A stretch of 31,025 nt of DNA. Source: Marinilabiliaceae bacterium. GTDB lineage: Bacteria > Bacteroidota > Bacteroidia > Bacteroidales > Marinilabiliaceae. The notes below the pieces were generated by a model. It worked only from the letters and a program-made list of their open reading frames with translations, had not been told where the DNA came from and ran no database searches. This document shows, piece by piece, positions 1-7,589 of this stretch. The position numbers were made by a program, and so were the translations under genes. The stretch covers positions 1 through 31,025 of the forward strand of contig JALVBA010000118.1 of NCBI GenBank assembly GCA_027010905.1. Direction: 5' to 3'. Positions within the stretch are counted from its first letter, which is position 1. Every line of letters starts with the position of its first letter.

Positions 1-3
1 ATA

Positions 4-11
4 TAAATTTG
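4..11 (+). promoter_or_regulatory. Possible -7 promoter box before the GH20 gene
   Basis: TAAATTTG matches the Bacteroidota -7 consensus TAnnTTTG. It lies about 50 bases before the hexosaminidase start. The -33 element would fall outside the window, so only half of the promoter can be judged. Confidence 0.3.
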
Positions 12-15
12 TTTA

Positions 16-38
16 AGTCTGTTAGTCAGACTATTTTT
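16..38 (+). terminator. Small hairpin with T tract (possible terminator of the upstream gene, or leader hairpin)
   Basis: AGTCTG and CAGACT form a perfect 6-bp stem around a 5-base loop, followed after one A by TTTTT. It could end a gene lying left of the window or sit in the leader of the hexosaminidase transcript. The stem is short, so this is tentative. Confidence 0.3.
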
Positions 39-60
39 ATCAAAAATATTTATATAGATT

Positions 61-1725
61 ATGATTATGAAGAAGTTTAGTTATTTGGGTTTATTGATAA
101 TTGTCGGGCTTAGTCTGGCATACTGTTCTCCACATACTAAAAAAGGGTTGGGAGAGGTGAATATTGTTCCAAAACCTAAAGAGGTGGTTGTTAATGACGG
201 ATTCTATATCCTTAATAGTGAGACAAAAATTGTTGCTGATGCCGGCAATGACGAAGTAGCATCTGTAGCTAATTACCTTGTGGGGATTCTCAATCCTGCC
301 ACCGGATACAGTTTAATGGTGAAATCAGAAGATGCATCTTCGAATCGGATTAAGTTGGAGCTTAACTCTTCTATTAAGGGAGCACCGGGTTCGTACAGCC
401 TTGAAGTGAGGAAGAAAGGTGTTACAATCAGTGCTGCTGAAACTGTTGGGCTGTTTTATGGAGTTCAGAGTTTACGTCAGCTCCTGCCTGTTGAGATAGA
501 GATTACAGAAGCTCAGAAGGGTATTGAGTGGGATATTCCTTTTGTGAAAATTAATGATGAACCGGCATTTGTATACAGAGGACTGCATCTCGATGTCGGC
601 CGGCACTTTTTTCCTGTCAGTTTCATTAAAAAATATATTGACCTTTTGGCATTTCATAAAATGAATATTTTCCATTGGCATCTCACCGAAGATCAGGGGT
701 GGAGAATAGAGATTAAGAAGTACCCTAAACTGACAGAGATTGGAAGTGTACGTAAAGAGACTCTAGTTGGCCATAAAGGAACAGGTAAATATGATGGTAA
801 ACCCTACGGGGGCTTTTACACTCAGGATGAGATAAAAGATATTGTGGCTTATGCAAAGGAGCGGTTTATTACTGTGATACCCGAAATTGAGATGCCGGGT
901 CATTCACTTGGTGCTCTGGCAGCATACCCCGAGTTGGGCTGTACCGGAGGATCCTACGAGGTTGCAACCACATGGGGTGTTTTTCCTGATGTGTATTGTG
1001 CCGGTAATGAGAAGGTATTTACTTTTCTTGAAGATGTGTTGACTGAGGTTATGGAACTTTTCCCCAGCGAGTATATTCATATCGGGGGTGATGAGTGTCC
1101 TAAAACCAGGTGGAAAGAGTGCCCTAAATGTCAGGCAAGAATGAAGAAGGAGGGTTTGAAAGATGAACATGAACTACAGAGTTATTTTATTCAGCGGATG
1201 GAGAAGTTTCTGAATGCTCATGGCCGTCAGATAATTGGCTGGGACGAGATACTTGAAGGAGGACTGGCACCAAAGGCTACTGTAATGAGCTGGCGGGGAG
1301 AGAAGGGTGGTATTGAAGCAGCTAAAGCACACCACGACGTAATTATGACTCCGAGCTTTGCTCTTTACTTCGACTACTATCAGGCCGACCCTGAAACCCA
1401 ACCTCTGGCAATAGGTGGATTCACAAGCACAAAAGGAGTTTATAACTACTACCCGCTACCAAAAAAACTGGCAGACAATGAGGTTAAGTACATATTGGGT
1501 GCTCAGGGTAATGTGTGGAGTGAGTACATGGCGACTCCCGAGTATGTTGAATATATGGTCTATCCTCGTGCGTGTGCTCTTTCAGAGGTGGTGTGGTCAC
1601 CTAAAGAGTCATTGGATTGGGATAATTTCAGTAAGCGAATGGTTGTGCATAAGAAGCGCCTCAAAGCATTAAATGTAAATTACTTTGATGGCCCTATGGA
1701 TGCTAAAAAGAGGAAGAAGAAGTAG
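61..1725 (+). CDS. Beta-N-acetylhexosaminidase, GH20 family, lipoprotein
   Basis: A 554-residue exo-glycosidase predicted to remove terminal beta-linked N-acetylglucosamine or N-acetylgalactosamine from glycans or chito-oligosaccharides. The N-terminus is a lipoprotein signal: Lys4-Lys5, a hydrophobic run at 8-20, and a lipobox ending at Cys22, so the enzyme should be membrane-anchored, either periplasmic or at the surface. Residues about 33-165 fit the GH20 N-terminal domain. The (beta/alpha)8 barrel follows, with YRGLHLDVGRHFF (172-184), FHWHLTEDQGW (204-214) and the catalytic pair in HIGGDE, Asp344-Glu345 (substrate-assisted mechanism). ATG at 61 is chosen; ATG at 67 would leave the same lipoprotein. 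The length fits the family. It stands alone, with no SusC/SusD pair in view, so it is not clearly part of a polysaccharide utilisation locus. The natural substrate is unknown. Confidence 0.93.
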   Translation: MIMKKFSYLGLLIIVGLSLAYCSPHTKKGLGEVNIVPKPKEVVVNDGFYILNSETKIVADAGNDEVASVANYLVGILNPATGYSLMVKSEDASSNRIKLELNSSIKGAPGSYSLEVRKKGVTISAAETVGLFYGVQSLRQLLPVEIEITEAQKGIEWDIPFVKINDEPAFVYRGLHLDVGRHFFPVSFIKKYIDLLAFHKMNIFHWHLTEDQGWRIEIKKYPKLTEIGSVRKETLVGHKGTGKYDGKPYGGFYTQDEIKDIVAYAKERFITVIPEIEMPGHSLGALAAYPELGCTGGSYEVATTWGVFPDVYCAGNEKVFTFLEDVLTEVMELFPSEYIHIGGDECPKTRWKECPKCQARMKKEGLKDEHELQSYFIQRMEKFLNAHGRQIIGWDEILEGGLAPKATVMSWRGEKGGIEAAKAHHDVIMTPSFALYFDYYQADPETQPLAIGGFTSTKGVYNYYPLPKKLADNEVKYILGAQGNVWSEYMATPEYVEYMVYPRACALSEVVWSPKESLDWDNFSKRMVVHKKRLKALNVNYFDGPMDAKKRKKK

Positions 1726-2088
1726 AACATAAAGATTTGGTTTTACTATGATTTATGTTGGGTTGTTATACCGCCTTGGCTAAATTACGTTAAGAAAATC
1801 TATAAGTGAAGCGTTAATAAAGAAAATCTGTTTGAACCCAATTTATAGTTTTGTAAGCTTTTTGGCACAAAAAGCTTACAAAAACTTAATTGGGAGAGTT
1901 ATTTTTCTTTTAGCGTAGCGAATAGATTTTTAGTAATTTAGGCTTAGCGGCGGCTTTTTTTGCTTACTTTCTTTAGCTGCAGAAAAAAAAGTAAGTGCCT
2001 GTCCGGCATAAGGACAAAACGATAGAAGGGACATTGTATTCAGTGTCCCTTCTTCGATATCTATACAATAATCAATCAAAAAATAGTG
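1726..2088. repeat. Gene-free, hairpin-rich intergenic repeat region
   Basis: No convincing gene is present. Four stem-loops follow one another. An 8-bp stem (1726-1733 with 1752-1759) lies just after the hexosaminidase stop. A very strong hairpin has a perfect 16-bp stem (1849-1864 with 1868-1883, 3-base loop), extended outward imperfectly to 1837-1894. CTTACTTT/AAAGTAAG pairs at 1963-1970 and 1988-1995. A perfect 10-bp stem AGAAGGGACA/TGTCCCTTCT lies at 2024-2033 and 2044-2053. The segment around 1918-1997 resembles 10298-10357 in layout, suggesting a dispersed chromosomal repeat family. From memory, such GTAAGTGCC-type hairpins are common between genes in Bacteroidota; copy number was not checked. 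Confidence 0.6.
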
Positions 2089-2096
2089 TACTTTTG
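2089..2096 (+). promoter_or_regulatory. -7 promoter box before the TauE-like gene
   Basis: TACTTTTG matches TAnnTTTG exactly and lies 17 bases before the ATG at 2113, giving a very short leader. I see no clear TTG at the usual -33 spacing, so the promoter is only half supported. Confidence 0.35.
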
Positions 2097-2112
2097 TTGC
2101 AAACTAAAAGTT

Positions 2113-2481
2113 ATGACAACAACACATCTAATAATTATTCTCGCTATTGGGTTGATGGCCGGAATTGTCAGTGGAGCTTTGGGGGTAGGTGGAGGAATAA
2201 TTATTGTTCCATCACTGATACTTTTTTTAGGCTTCTCTCAACACATGGCTCAGGGTACAAGTATTGCTATACTGTTGCTTCCTACCGGAATTTTGGCTGT
2301 AATGCAGTATTATAAAAATGGATATGTTGATGTTAAGGTTGCTCTGTTGCTAATGCTGTTGTTTGTTGTGGGTGCCTACTTTGGGAGTTTGGTATCATTA
2401 AGCTTACCCGATAAAGTGTTGAAGAAGGTGTTTGGTATCTTTATGTTATTGGTATCTTTGAAAATGATATTTGGAAAATAG
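2113..2481 (+). CDS. Half-size TauE/SafE-family membrane protein
   Basis: A 122-residue integral membrane protein of the TauE/SafE (DUF81) family, whose full-length members export sulfite, sulfoacetate or other small anions. Right after the first membrane segment it carries the glycine-rich family signature, GALGVGGGIIIVP, at about residues 18-30. About four membrane helices fill nearly the whole sequence. Family members usually have two such repeats and about 250 residues, so this is a single-repeat form that would have to dimerise. It ends naturally in FGK before the stop, with no second half nearby in any frame, so it looks like a genuine short form rather than a broken gene. ATG at 2113 is preferred to the upstream ATG at 2086, because the hydrophobic segment and the -7 box at 2089-2096 then fit. 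The M20 gene starts 5 bases downstream, implying co-transcription. The transported substrate is unknown. Confidence 0.75.
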   Translation: MTTTHLIIILAIGLMAGIVSGALGVGGGIIIVPSLILFLGFSQHMAQGTSIAILLLPTGILAVMQYYKNGYVDVKVALLLMLLFVVGAYFGSLVSLSLPDKVLKKVFGIFMLLVSLKMIFGK

Positions 2482-2486
2482 AAACT

Positions 2487-3680
2487 ATGTATTTGAAAAA
2501 ACGAGTACAATCTCTCTCTGATAAATATCTCCAGGAGATAATAGATATAAGAAGACATCTGCATAAACATCCTGAACTATCATTCAATGAAAATGAAACC
2601 TCTCAGTTTATTCAGGATAAACTAATGGAGTATGGAATACCTTTTAAATCGGGCTTTGTGAAAACGGGTATTTTGGGTAGGATTGATGGAGAAAAAGGTG
2701 TAGGCAGGGTTGTAGCACTGAGAGCAGACATGGATGCACTCCCTATTGGTGAAGATACGACTCTTCCGTTCAAATCGGTAAATGGAGGTGTGATGCACGC
2801 CTGTGGGCACGATGCCCATATTGCATCACTGCTAGGTACGGCAAAAATACTTAATGCATTAAAAGAGGAGTGGGGTGGAACAGTTCTGCTCATTTTTCAG
2901 CCCGGCGAAGAGGTCTCACCCGGAGGAGCCAAACTGATGATGGAGGAGGGAGTTTTCAATGATTTATCACCTGACGTGATTATTGGTCAGCATGTACTAC
3001 CCGAAATGGAGAGCGGTCATGTTGGGTTTAAGGAGGGTATGTACATGGCCAGTGGTGATGAGGTGCATATTACAGTTAAAGGGAGGGGAGGTCATGCTGC
3101 AATGCCTCACATGCTTAACGATACTGTTCTGATTGCCTCGCAAATAGTTGTCAACCTGCAACAGATTGCTAGCCGCTTTGTTCCGGCGGGTATTCCTATG
3201 GTTTTGTCATTTGGCAGAATGATTGCCGATGGAGCAACAAATATAATTCCTGAGGAGGTTAAGATAGCAGGTACTTTACGTATTATGGATGAAGAGTGGC
3301 GGGCTAAGGTGAAGCAAAAAATAGAAGATATTGTTACCGCTACTGCTGGGAGTATGGGGGCAGAGGCTGAAATAGATATTAAAGATGGTTACCCGGTTGT
3401 GTTTAACGATAGTGATATAACAAAAAGAGCTGTCTCTGTAGCTCAGAACTTTTTAGGTAAGGATAGTATAGAGGAGATGGATATTCGTATGACAGCTGAA
3501 GATTTTGGTTTCTTCTCCAAATCATACCCCAGTCTGTTTTATCGTTTTGGAGTTAAAAGAGAAGGTGAGAATACAGGAAGATTACACACCTCTACATTTA
3601 ATTTGAACGAAAAGGCACTGCGCACGTCATCAGGGATAATGGCAGTAGAAGCTCTTGAGTTTTTGAAGGAAGAAAAATAA
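2487..3680 (+). CDS. M20-family metallo-amidohydrolase (N-acyl amino acid / hippurate hydrolase type)
   Basis: A 397-residue cytoplasmic enzyme of the M20D amidohydrolase group, which cleaves the amide bond of N-acyl amino acids or related conjugates using two metal ions. Visible motifs are RRHLHKHPELSF (22-33), ALRADMDALPI (77-87), the metal-binding HACGHDAH (104-111), QPGEE (138-142) with the catalytic Glu pair, GQHVLPE (167-173), the dimerisation-domain GRGGHAAMPH (199-208), AEDF (337-340) and LHTSTFN (366-372). All expected metal ligands are present and the length is normal. It begins 5 bases after the TauE-like gene and is probably translated from the same message. One possible reading is a pair of hydrolase plus exporter for a released acid, but that is inference. 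The exact substrate cannot be told from sequence. Confidence 0.9.
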   Translation: MYLKKRVQSLSDKYLQEIIDIRRHLHKHPELSFNENETSQFIQDKLMEYGIPFKSGFVKTGILGRIDGEKGVGRVVALRADMDALPIGEDTTLPFKSVNGGVMHACGHDAHIASLLGTAKILNALKEEWGGTVLLIFQPGEEVSPGGAKLMMEEGVFNDLSPDVIIGQHVLPEMESGHVGFKEGMYMASGDEVHITVKGRGGHAAMPHMLNDTVLIASQIVVNLQQIASRFVPAGIPMVLSFGRMIADGATNIIPEEVKIAGTLRIMDEEWRAKVKQKIEDIVTATAGSMGAEAEIDIKDGYPVVFNDSDITKRAVSVAQNFLGKDSIEEMDIRMTAEDFGFFSKSYPSLFYRFGVKREGENTGRLHTSTFNLNEKALRTSSGIMAVEALEFLKEEK

Positions 3681-3814
3681 GTTTTCTTACTGGATTTTAT
3701 GTAAAACCTACTTGTGTAGGGTGTTAGAGCTGTTTTTTTTCTTGATTTGATAATTAAAAAACAATAAAAATTAAAAATAATAGTGAGATTTTTTTTTTAT
3801 CTGAAAAAACAAAA

Positions 3815-3822
3815 TAATTTTG
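3815..3822 (+). promoter_or_regulatory. -7 promoter box for the ferredoxin gene
   Basis: TAATTTTG matches TAnnTTTG and is 36 bases before the ferredoxin ATG. A T-rich stretch lies at the -33 position, but no clean TTG. Transcription would start at about 3829. Confidence 0.45.
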
Positions 3823-3858
3823 CTTTTCATTATTTATTTAAACTAAAAATTTATTGAC

Positions 3859-4026
3859 ATGGCATACGTAATTAATGACGATTGTATTGCTTGCGGTACT
3901 TGTATTGATGAGTGTCCGGTAGATGCTATCTCTGAAGGAGATATCTATAAAATTGATCCAGAAGCATGTACTGACTGTGGTTCTTGTGCTGAGGTTTGTC
4001 CAACTGAGGCAATCCACCCTGCATAA
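3859..4026 (+). CDS. 4Fe-4S dicluster ferredoxin
   Basis: A 55-residue clostridial-type ferredoxin carrying electrons at low potential in the cytoplasm. The protein starts MAYVINDDCIACGTCIDECP and has two classical CxxCxxCxxxCP motifs: Cys9, 12, 15 and 19, and Cys37, 40, 43 and 47. Four cysteines bind each [4Fe-4S] cluster, with the fourth of each motif serving the other cluster. The acidic composition and the two-fold internal repeat are typical. It is monocistronic: it has its own -7 box and a strong terminator starting 25 bases after the stop. Likely partners are pyruvate:ferredoxin oxidoreductase, hydrogenase or Rnf-type complexes, none of which are in the window. It implies anaerobic or facultatively anaerobic metabolism. 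Confidence 0.95.
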   Translation: MAYVINDDCIACGTCIDECPVDAISEGDIYKIDPEACTDCGSCAEVCPTEAIHPA

Positions 4027-4050
4027 AGATTCTTAAGTAGAAGAATTGAA

Positions 4051-4077
4051 CCCTCTGTTTGTAGCAGAGGGTTTTTT
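4051..4077 (+). terminator. Rho-independent terminator after the ferredoxin gene
   Basis: CCCTCTG pairs perfectly with CAGAGGG around a 7-base loop (4058-4064) and is followed by TTTTTT. This is a textbook intrinsic terminator and isolates the ferredoxin transcript from the ACP operon downstream. Confidence 0.9.
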
Positions 4078-4248
4078 CATGTCTTCTCTCTTGCTGCAAA
4101 TTTCTTAGTCATATTAAACTATGCTGTTTGTCTATTATTCCATACTCTTCGACAAAGTTTTTTAATAAAAAGAAAACTATAACGTAATTTGGTCGTATAT
4201 TAGATTGAGTTTAACGAAAACAATCTGTTAATAAAAACCAAAAGAGTT

Positions 4249-4494
4249 ATGAAAGAGAATATAAGAAATTTTATTGCGGAGACTACCTTTACAGAACCTG
4301 AGAAAATCAGTGATGAGATAATGATTTTTGATGAAGGAATTTTTGATTCAATGGGGTTGTTGGGACTCATAAACTTTCTAGAGGAGGAGTTTGGAGTTGT
4401 TACTGATGATACCGAACTGGTAGAAGAGAATTTTGGTAATGTACAACGTATAGCCGCATTTGTTGAGAGTAAGAGAGTAGCAGTAGCAGGTTAG
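4249..4494 (+). CDS. Acyl/peptidyl carrier protein
   Basis: An 81-residue stand-alone carrier protein. The phosphopantetheine attachment site is Ser34 in FDSMG, followed by the helix LINFLEEEFGV and the acidic segment DDTELVEENFG typical of carrier-protein folds. Its sequence differs from a fatty-acid-synthesis AcpP (no ADSLDTVE), and it sits 3 bases before an AsnB-type amidotransferase rather than beside fabF. It is therefore probably a dedicated carrier for the pathway encoded by the next genes, holding a substrate loaded by the AMP ligase at 7590-9161. The partner phosphopantetheinyl transferase is not in the window. A weak TAATTTG at 4185-4191 may belong to its promoter. Confidence 0.85.
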   Translation: MKENIRNFIAETTFTEPEKISDEIMIFDEGIFDSMGLLGLINFLEEEFGVVTDDTELVEENFGNVQRIAAFVESKRVAVAG

Positions 4495-4497
4495 GTC

Positions 4498-6477
4498 ATG
4501 TGTGGAATTGCCGGATTTATAAACTATGCCGGAACAGACATAAAAGAGGGCGAGCATACTCTAAACAGAATGCTTTCCCGAATTCAACATCGTGGTCCGG
4601 ATGAAACAGGGCTATACCTATCCCCTAAAGCTTGCATTGGAAATGTTCGTTTGAGCATCATTGACCTTTCCGGAGGTCAGCAACCTATGGCAACAGTCGA
4701 TGGAACAAAGTGGATTGCTTATAATGGTGAGGTCTTTAACTACCCGGAACTTCGTAGCGAACTAATCTCTCTTGGCCACAAATTTAAAACAAAAAGCGAT
4801 ACTGAAGTTGTACTGCATCTTTACGAAGAGTATGGCGATAAATGCCTGAGCAGATTGAATGGTCAGTTTGCTTTTGCTATTTATGACCAAAAAAGTGAAG
4901 AGCTATTTTTGGCTAGAGATAGGGTAGGTATTCGGCCACTCTACTACCACCATAACGGAAATCGGCTGGTCTTTGGTTCAGAGATAAAGTCTGTTTTTGA
5001 ATATCCCGGTATCGAAAGACAACTGTCACCGCAAGGGTTACAACAAATCTTTACATTCTGGACAACCCTTACTCCCAATACTATTTTTGAAGGAATTAAA
5101 GAGTTATCACCCGGTCATTATCTTAAATTTATAAATGGGAAGGTTGAGACAAAATCATATTGGAATCTCTCCTTTGCTAAGAAGAATGGTATGTTTAAAG
5201 GCTCAATAGATGAAGCTGCCGAAGATCTGAGGTATCTTTTTAATGATGCCGTAAAGTTGCGACTGCGTGCTGATGTGCAGGTGGCGGCATACCTGAGTGG
5301 CGGTTTGGATTCGAGCGTTACAACCTCATTTATTAAGAGTATTAGACCCGATGTGTTGAACACTTTTTCAATTGGCTTCGCTGATAAAACGTATGACGAA
5401 ACTAAGTTTCAGAAGGAGGTGTCGTCGTATCTTAATACCAATCACAACTCAATAACTGTTTTTGATGCCGATATTCCCAATCTGATTTCTAAAGTGATTT
5501 GGCATACCGAAGTGCCTGTTTTACGAACTTCACCACTACCAATGATGAAACTCTCGGGTTTGGTGCGGGAGAACGGGATTAAGGTGGTTATAACAGGCGA
5601 AGGTGCCGATGAAATATTAGGTGGATACAATATTTTTAAGGAGACTGTTATCCGTAATTTCTGGGCACGGCAATCTAAGTCGAAGATTCGCCCGGCACTG
5701 TTGAAAAAACTCTATCCATACATCCCACAAATAGCTGATGCCAGTCCTGCAATGCTGCGTATGTTTTTTGGTTATCAGCTTGAGAATACTGCATCGCCGG
5801 TCTATTCACACCTGTTAAGATGGAATAACAGCAGCCGAATACTTAACCATCTATCAGCAGATATGAAACAGCATACTGCTATTAAAGATCCAATTGGCGA
5901 ATATGCCAACACAATTGAAGATGCTGTTTCGGGCTATTCTCCATTGGAGAAGGCTCAGTATATAGAGACAAATGTTTTTATGTCGGGATACCTGCTTTCA
6001 TCGCAGGGCGATCGTATGGCTATGGGCAACTCTGTGGAGGGCAGATATCCGTTTCTCGACCATCGCATAATTGAGTTTGCGGCTACACTTCCTGATGAGT
6101 ACAAACTTAACGGGTTAAATGAGAAGTATATTCTAAAATATATGATGAGGGGTAAGTTGCCTCAGAGTGTTCTTAAACGACCCAAGCAGGCCTATCGTGC
6201 CCCAATAGCCACAGCCTTACTGAAAAATAGTACCGGCATGGTTGAGGAGATGTTGTCAGAAAAAAGATTGAAAGAGTCCGGTGTGTTCAATCCTGAGACT
6301 GTAGGGCGACTGATAGAGAAAATTAAAAAAGGAGCTATGCCTTCTGAAGTTGAAAACATGACGGTAATAGGTGTGCTCTCAACCCATCTTCTCATAAAAC
6401 AGTTTATAGATGATTTTGAATATCTGGATTACAGACATATCAGAAATGGAGTTGTAAGGAATAAAGTAAAAAAGTAA
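4498..6477 (+). CDS. asnB: Asparagine synthase-like glutamine amidotransferase
   Basis: A 659-residue class II (Ntn) glutamine amidotransferase fused to an ATP-pyrophosphatase synthetase domain. Cys2 is the glutaminase nucleophile after removal of Met1 (start MCGIAGF). RIQHRGPDETG and the YNGEVFNY segment line the glutamine site. The synthetase domain carries the PP-loop SGGLDSS (267-273) and GEGADE further on. Ammonia released from glutamine is used to amidate an adenylated carboxylate. Free-standing asparagine synthetase B is about 550 residues. This longer form, and its place between an ACP gene and an AMP-ligase gene, resembles amidotransferases of polysaccharide/exosortase-associated loci, so the substrate may be something other than aspartate. 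It begins 3 bases after the ACP stop, hence co-translation is likely. The symbol is used in the family sense only. Confidence 0.88.
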   Translation: MCGIAGFINYAGTDIKEGEHTLNRMLSRIQHRGPDETGLYLSPKACIGNVRLSIIDLSGGQQPMATVDGTKWIAYNGEVFNYPELRSELISLGHKFKTKSDTEVVLHLYEEYGDKCLSRLNGQFAFAIYDQKSEELFLARDRVGIRPLYYHHNGNRLVFGSEIKSVFEYPGIERQLSPQGLQQIFTFWTTLTPNTIFEGIKELSPGHYLKFINGKVETKSYWNLSFAKKNGMFKGSIDEAAEDLRYLFNDAVKLRLRADVQVAAYLSGGLDSSVTTSFIKSIRPDVLNTFSIGFADKTYDETKFQKEVSSYLNTNHNSITVFDADIPNLISKVIWHTEVPVLRTSPLPMMKLSGLVRENGIKVVITGEGADEILGGYNIFKETVIRNFWARQSKSKIRPALLKKLYPYIPQIADASPAMLRMFFGYQLENTASPVYSHLLRWNNSSRILNHLSADMKQHTAIKDPIGEYANTIEDAVSGYSPLEKAQYIETNVFMSGYLLSSQGDRMAMGNSVEGRYPFLDHRIIEFAATLPDEYKLNGLNEKYILKYMMRGKLPQSVLKRPKQAYRAPIATALLKNSTGMVEEMLSEKRLKESGVFNPETVGRLIEKIKKGAMPSEVENMTVIGVLSTHLLIKQFIDDFEYLDYRHIRNGVVRNKVKK

Positions 6478-6544
6478 AAAGCTGAGCGATAGCGAAGACT
6501 CGAGCATTGGGATAAAAAGTATAATGTAACAAATTTAAAATATT

Positions 6545-7543
6545 ATGAGCACAATACAGAGACCACCATTTTCAAGGGATATTATTAAATTAAAAAATCT
6601 TGACGAAGTAGTAGAGAGTATCTGTTCAAAACTTAAACAGGATATTGGTAAACGATTTCGCCGTAGGGGTGCTGTTATAGGAATTAGTGGAGGTGTTGAT
6701 TCGTCAGTATGCGTGGCTCTAACAGTAAAAGCTTTGGGAGCAAAAAATGTTTTAGGTGTTCTGCTGCCAGAATCTGACTCCAGTCCTGAGAGTAAAGAGT
6801 ATGCTCTTGTGTTAGCTAAGAAATTTGGGATAGATACAATTGAGGAGAATGTCAGTGGAGCATTAGAAGGATTTAGGTGTTACACCCGAAGAGATGAGGC
6901 TGTGAAAAGGGTTGTTCCGGAGTATAATCCACAGGAAGATAAGATGAAAGTTGTTATTCCTGAAGAGATAATTAAAAGTAATCTGCCACCAGTTCACTAC
7001 GTAACGGTAATATTTAAAGATGGAAGTGAGAAGTCGGTACGGTTACCAATGAACGAGTATCTGCAAATTGTTGCGGCCTCCAATTTTAAACAGCGCAGCC
7101 GGATGACAATGCTCTATTATCACTCTGAAGCTTTGCATCGTTGTGTTATTGGTACTCCAAACAAACATGAGGTTCAGCAAGGATTTTTTGTTAAGCATGG
7201 CGATGGTGGTGCCGATGTTATGCCAATTGGTAATTTGTATAAAACACAGGTGTATCAGATAGCCAAACATCTCGGAGTTCCCCAGATGATAATTGACCGT
7301 ACACCAACTTCGGATACTTACCCCGCTGAACAAACACAAGAGGAGTTCTTCTTTCAGATGTCGTTTGAGGAGATGGATCTGTTTTGGTATGGTTGGGAAA
7401 AAGGATATTCAGCTGAGGAGGTTGCCGGAGTGATGGGAGTTGAGGCAGATGAGGTTGCCGGTATATTTAAGAATTTTGAGCGAAAGAGACAGACAACCGA
7501 GTTCCTTCGTACACCTGCTGTACACGAATATTACGGAGTGTAA
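6545..7543 (+). CDS. NadE-like NAD synthase / N-type ATP pyrophosphatase
   Basis: A 332-residue ATP-pyrophosphatase resembling ammonia-dependent NAD+ synthetase. The PP-loop is SGGVDSS (48-54). Residues 200-240 match the NadE core (GTPNKHE, then GDGGADVMPIGNLYKTQV), and SDTYPAEQTQEEFFF (256-270) fits the family's C-terminal region. There is no N-terminal nitrilase/glutaminase domain, so ammonia must be supplied externally. Bacterial NH3-dependent NadE is usually about 270 residues. The extra length is an insertion at roughly 120-180 containing a charged, strand-like segment. The location in a run with ACP, AsnB-type amidotransferase and AMP ligase suggests a pathway enzyme amidating an unknown carboxylate, but a housekeeping NAD synthase cannot be excluded. 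A 67-base gap separates it from the upstream gene and 46 bases separate it from the next. Confidence 0.8.
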   Translation: MSTIQRPPFSRDIIKLKNLDEVVESICSKLKQDIGKRFRRRGAVIGISGGVDSSVCVALTVKALGAKNVLGVLLPESDSSPESKEYALVLAKKFGIDTIEENVSGALEGFRCYTRRDEAVKRVVPEYNPQEDKMKVVIPEEIIKSNLPPVHYVTVIFKDGSEKSVRLPMNEYLQIVAASNFKQRSRMTMLYYHSEALHRCVIGTPNKHEVQQGFFVKHGDGGADVMPIGNLYKTQVYQIAKHLGVPQMIIDRTPTSDTYPAEQTQEEFFFQMSFEEMDLFWYGWEKGYSAEEVAGVMGVEADEVAGIFKNFERKRQTTEFLRTPAVHEYYGV

Positions 7544-7589
7544 CAGAAATAGAGGAACTTAAATAATTAACGATACAACAATTTAAGTT

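Noticed and set aside
1995..2315. 106-codon plus-strand frame overlapping the TauE-like gene
   Set aside because: It runs through the hairpin repeat and then in another frame of the TauE-like gene; the product has no membrane or domain pattern.
3707..3720. Hairpin CCTAC/GTAGG after the M20 gene as a terminator
   Set aside because: The stem is only 5 bp and the T tract begins 13 bases later, too far for an intrinsic terminator.
6478..6544. Separate promoter or gene in the 67-base gap between the AsnB-like and NadE-like genes
   Set aside because: It contains only a short GCGATAGCGAAG-like stretch and no TAnnTTTG box or open frame; co-transcription is simpler.
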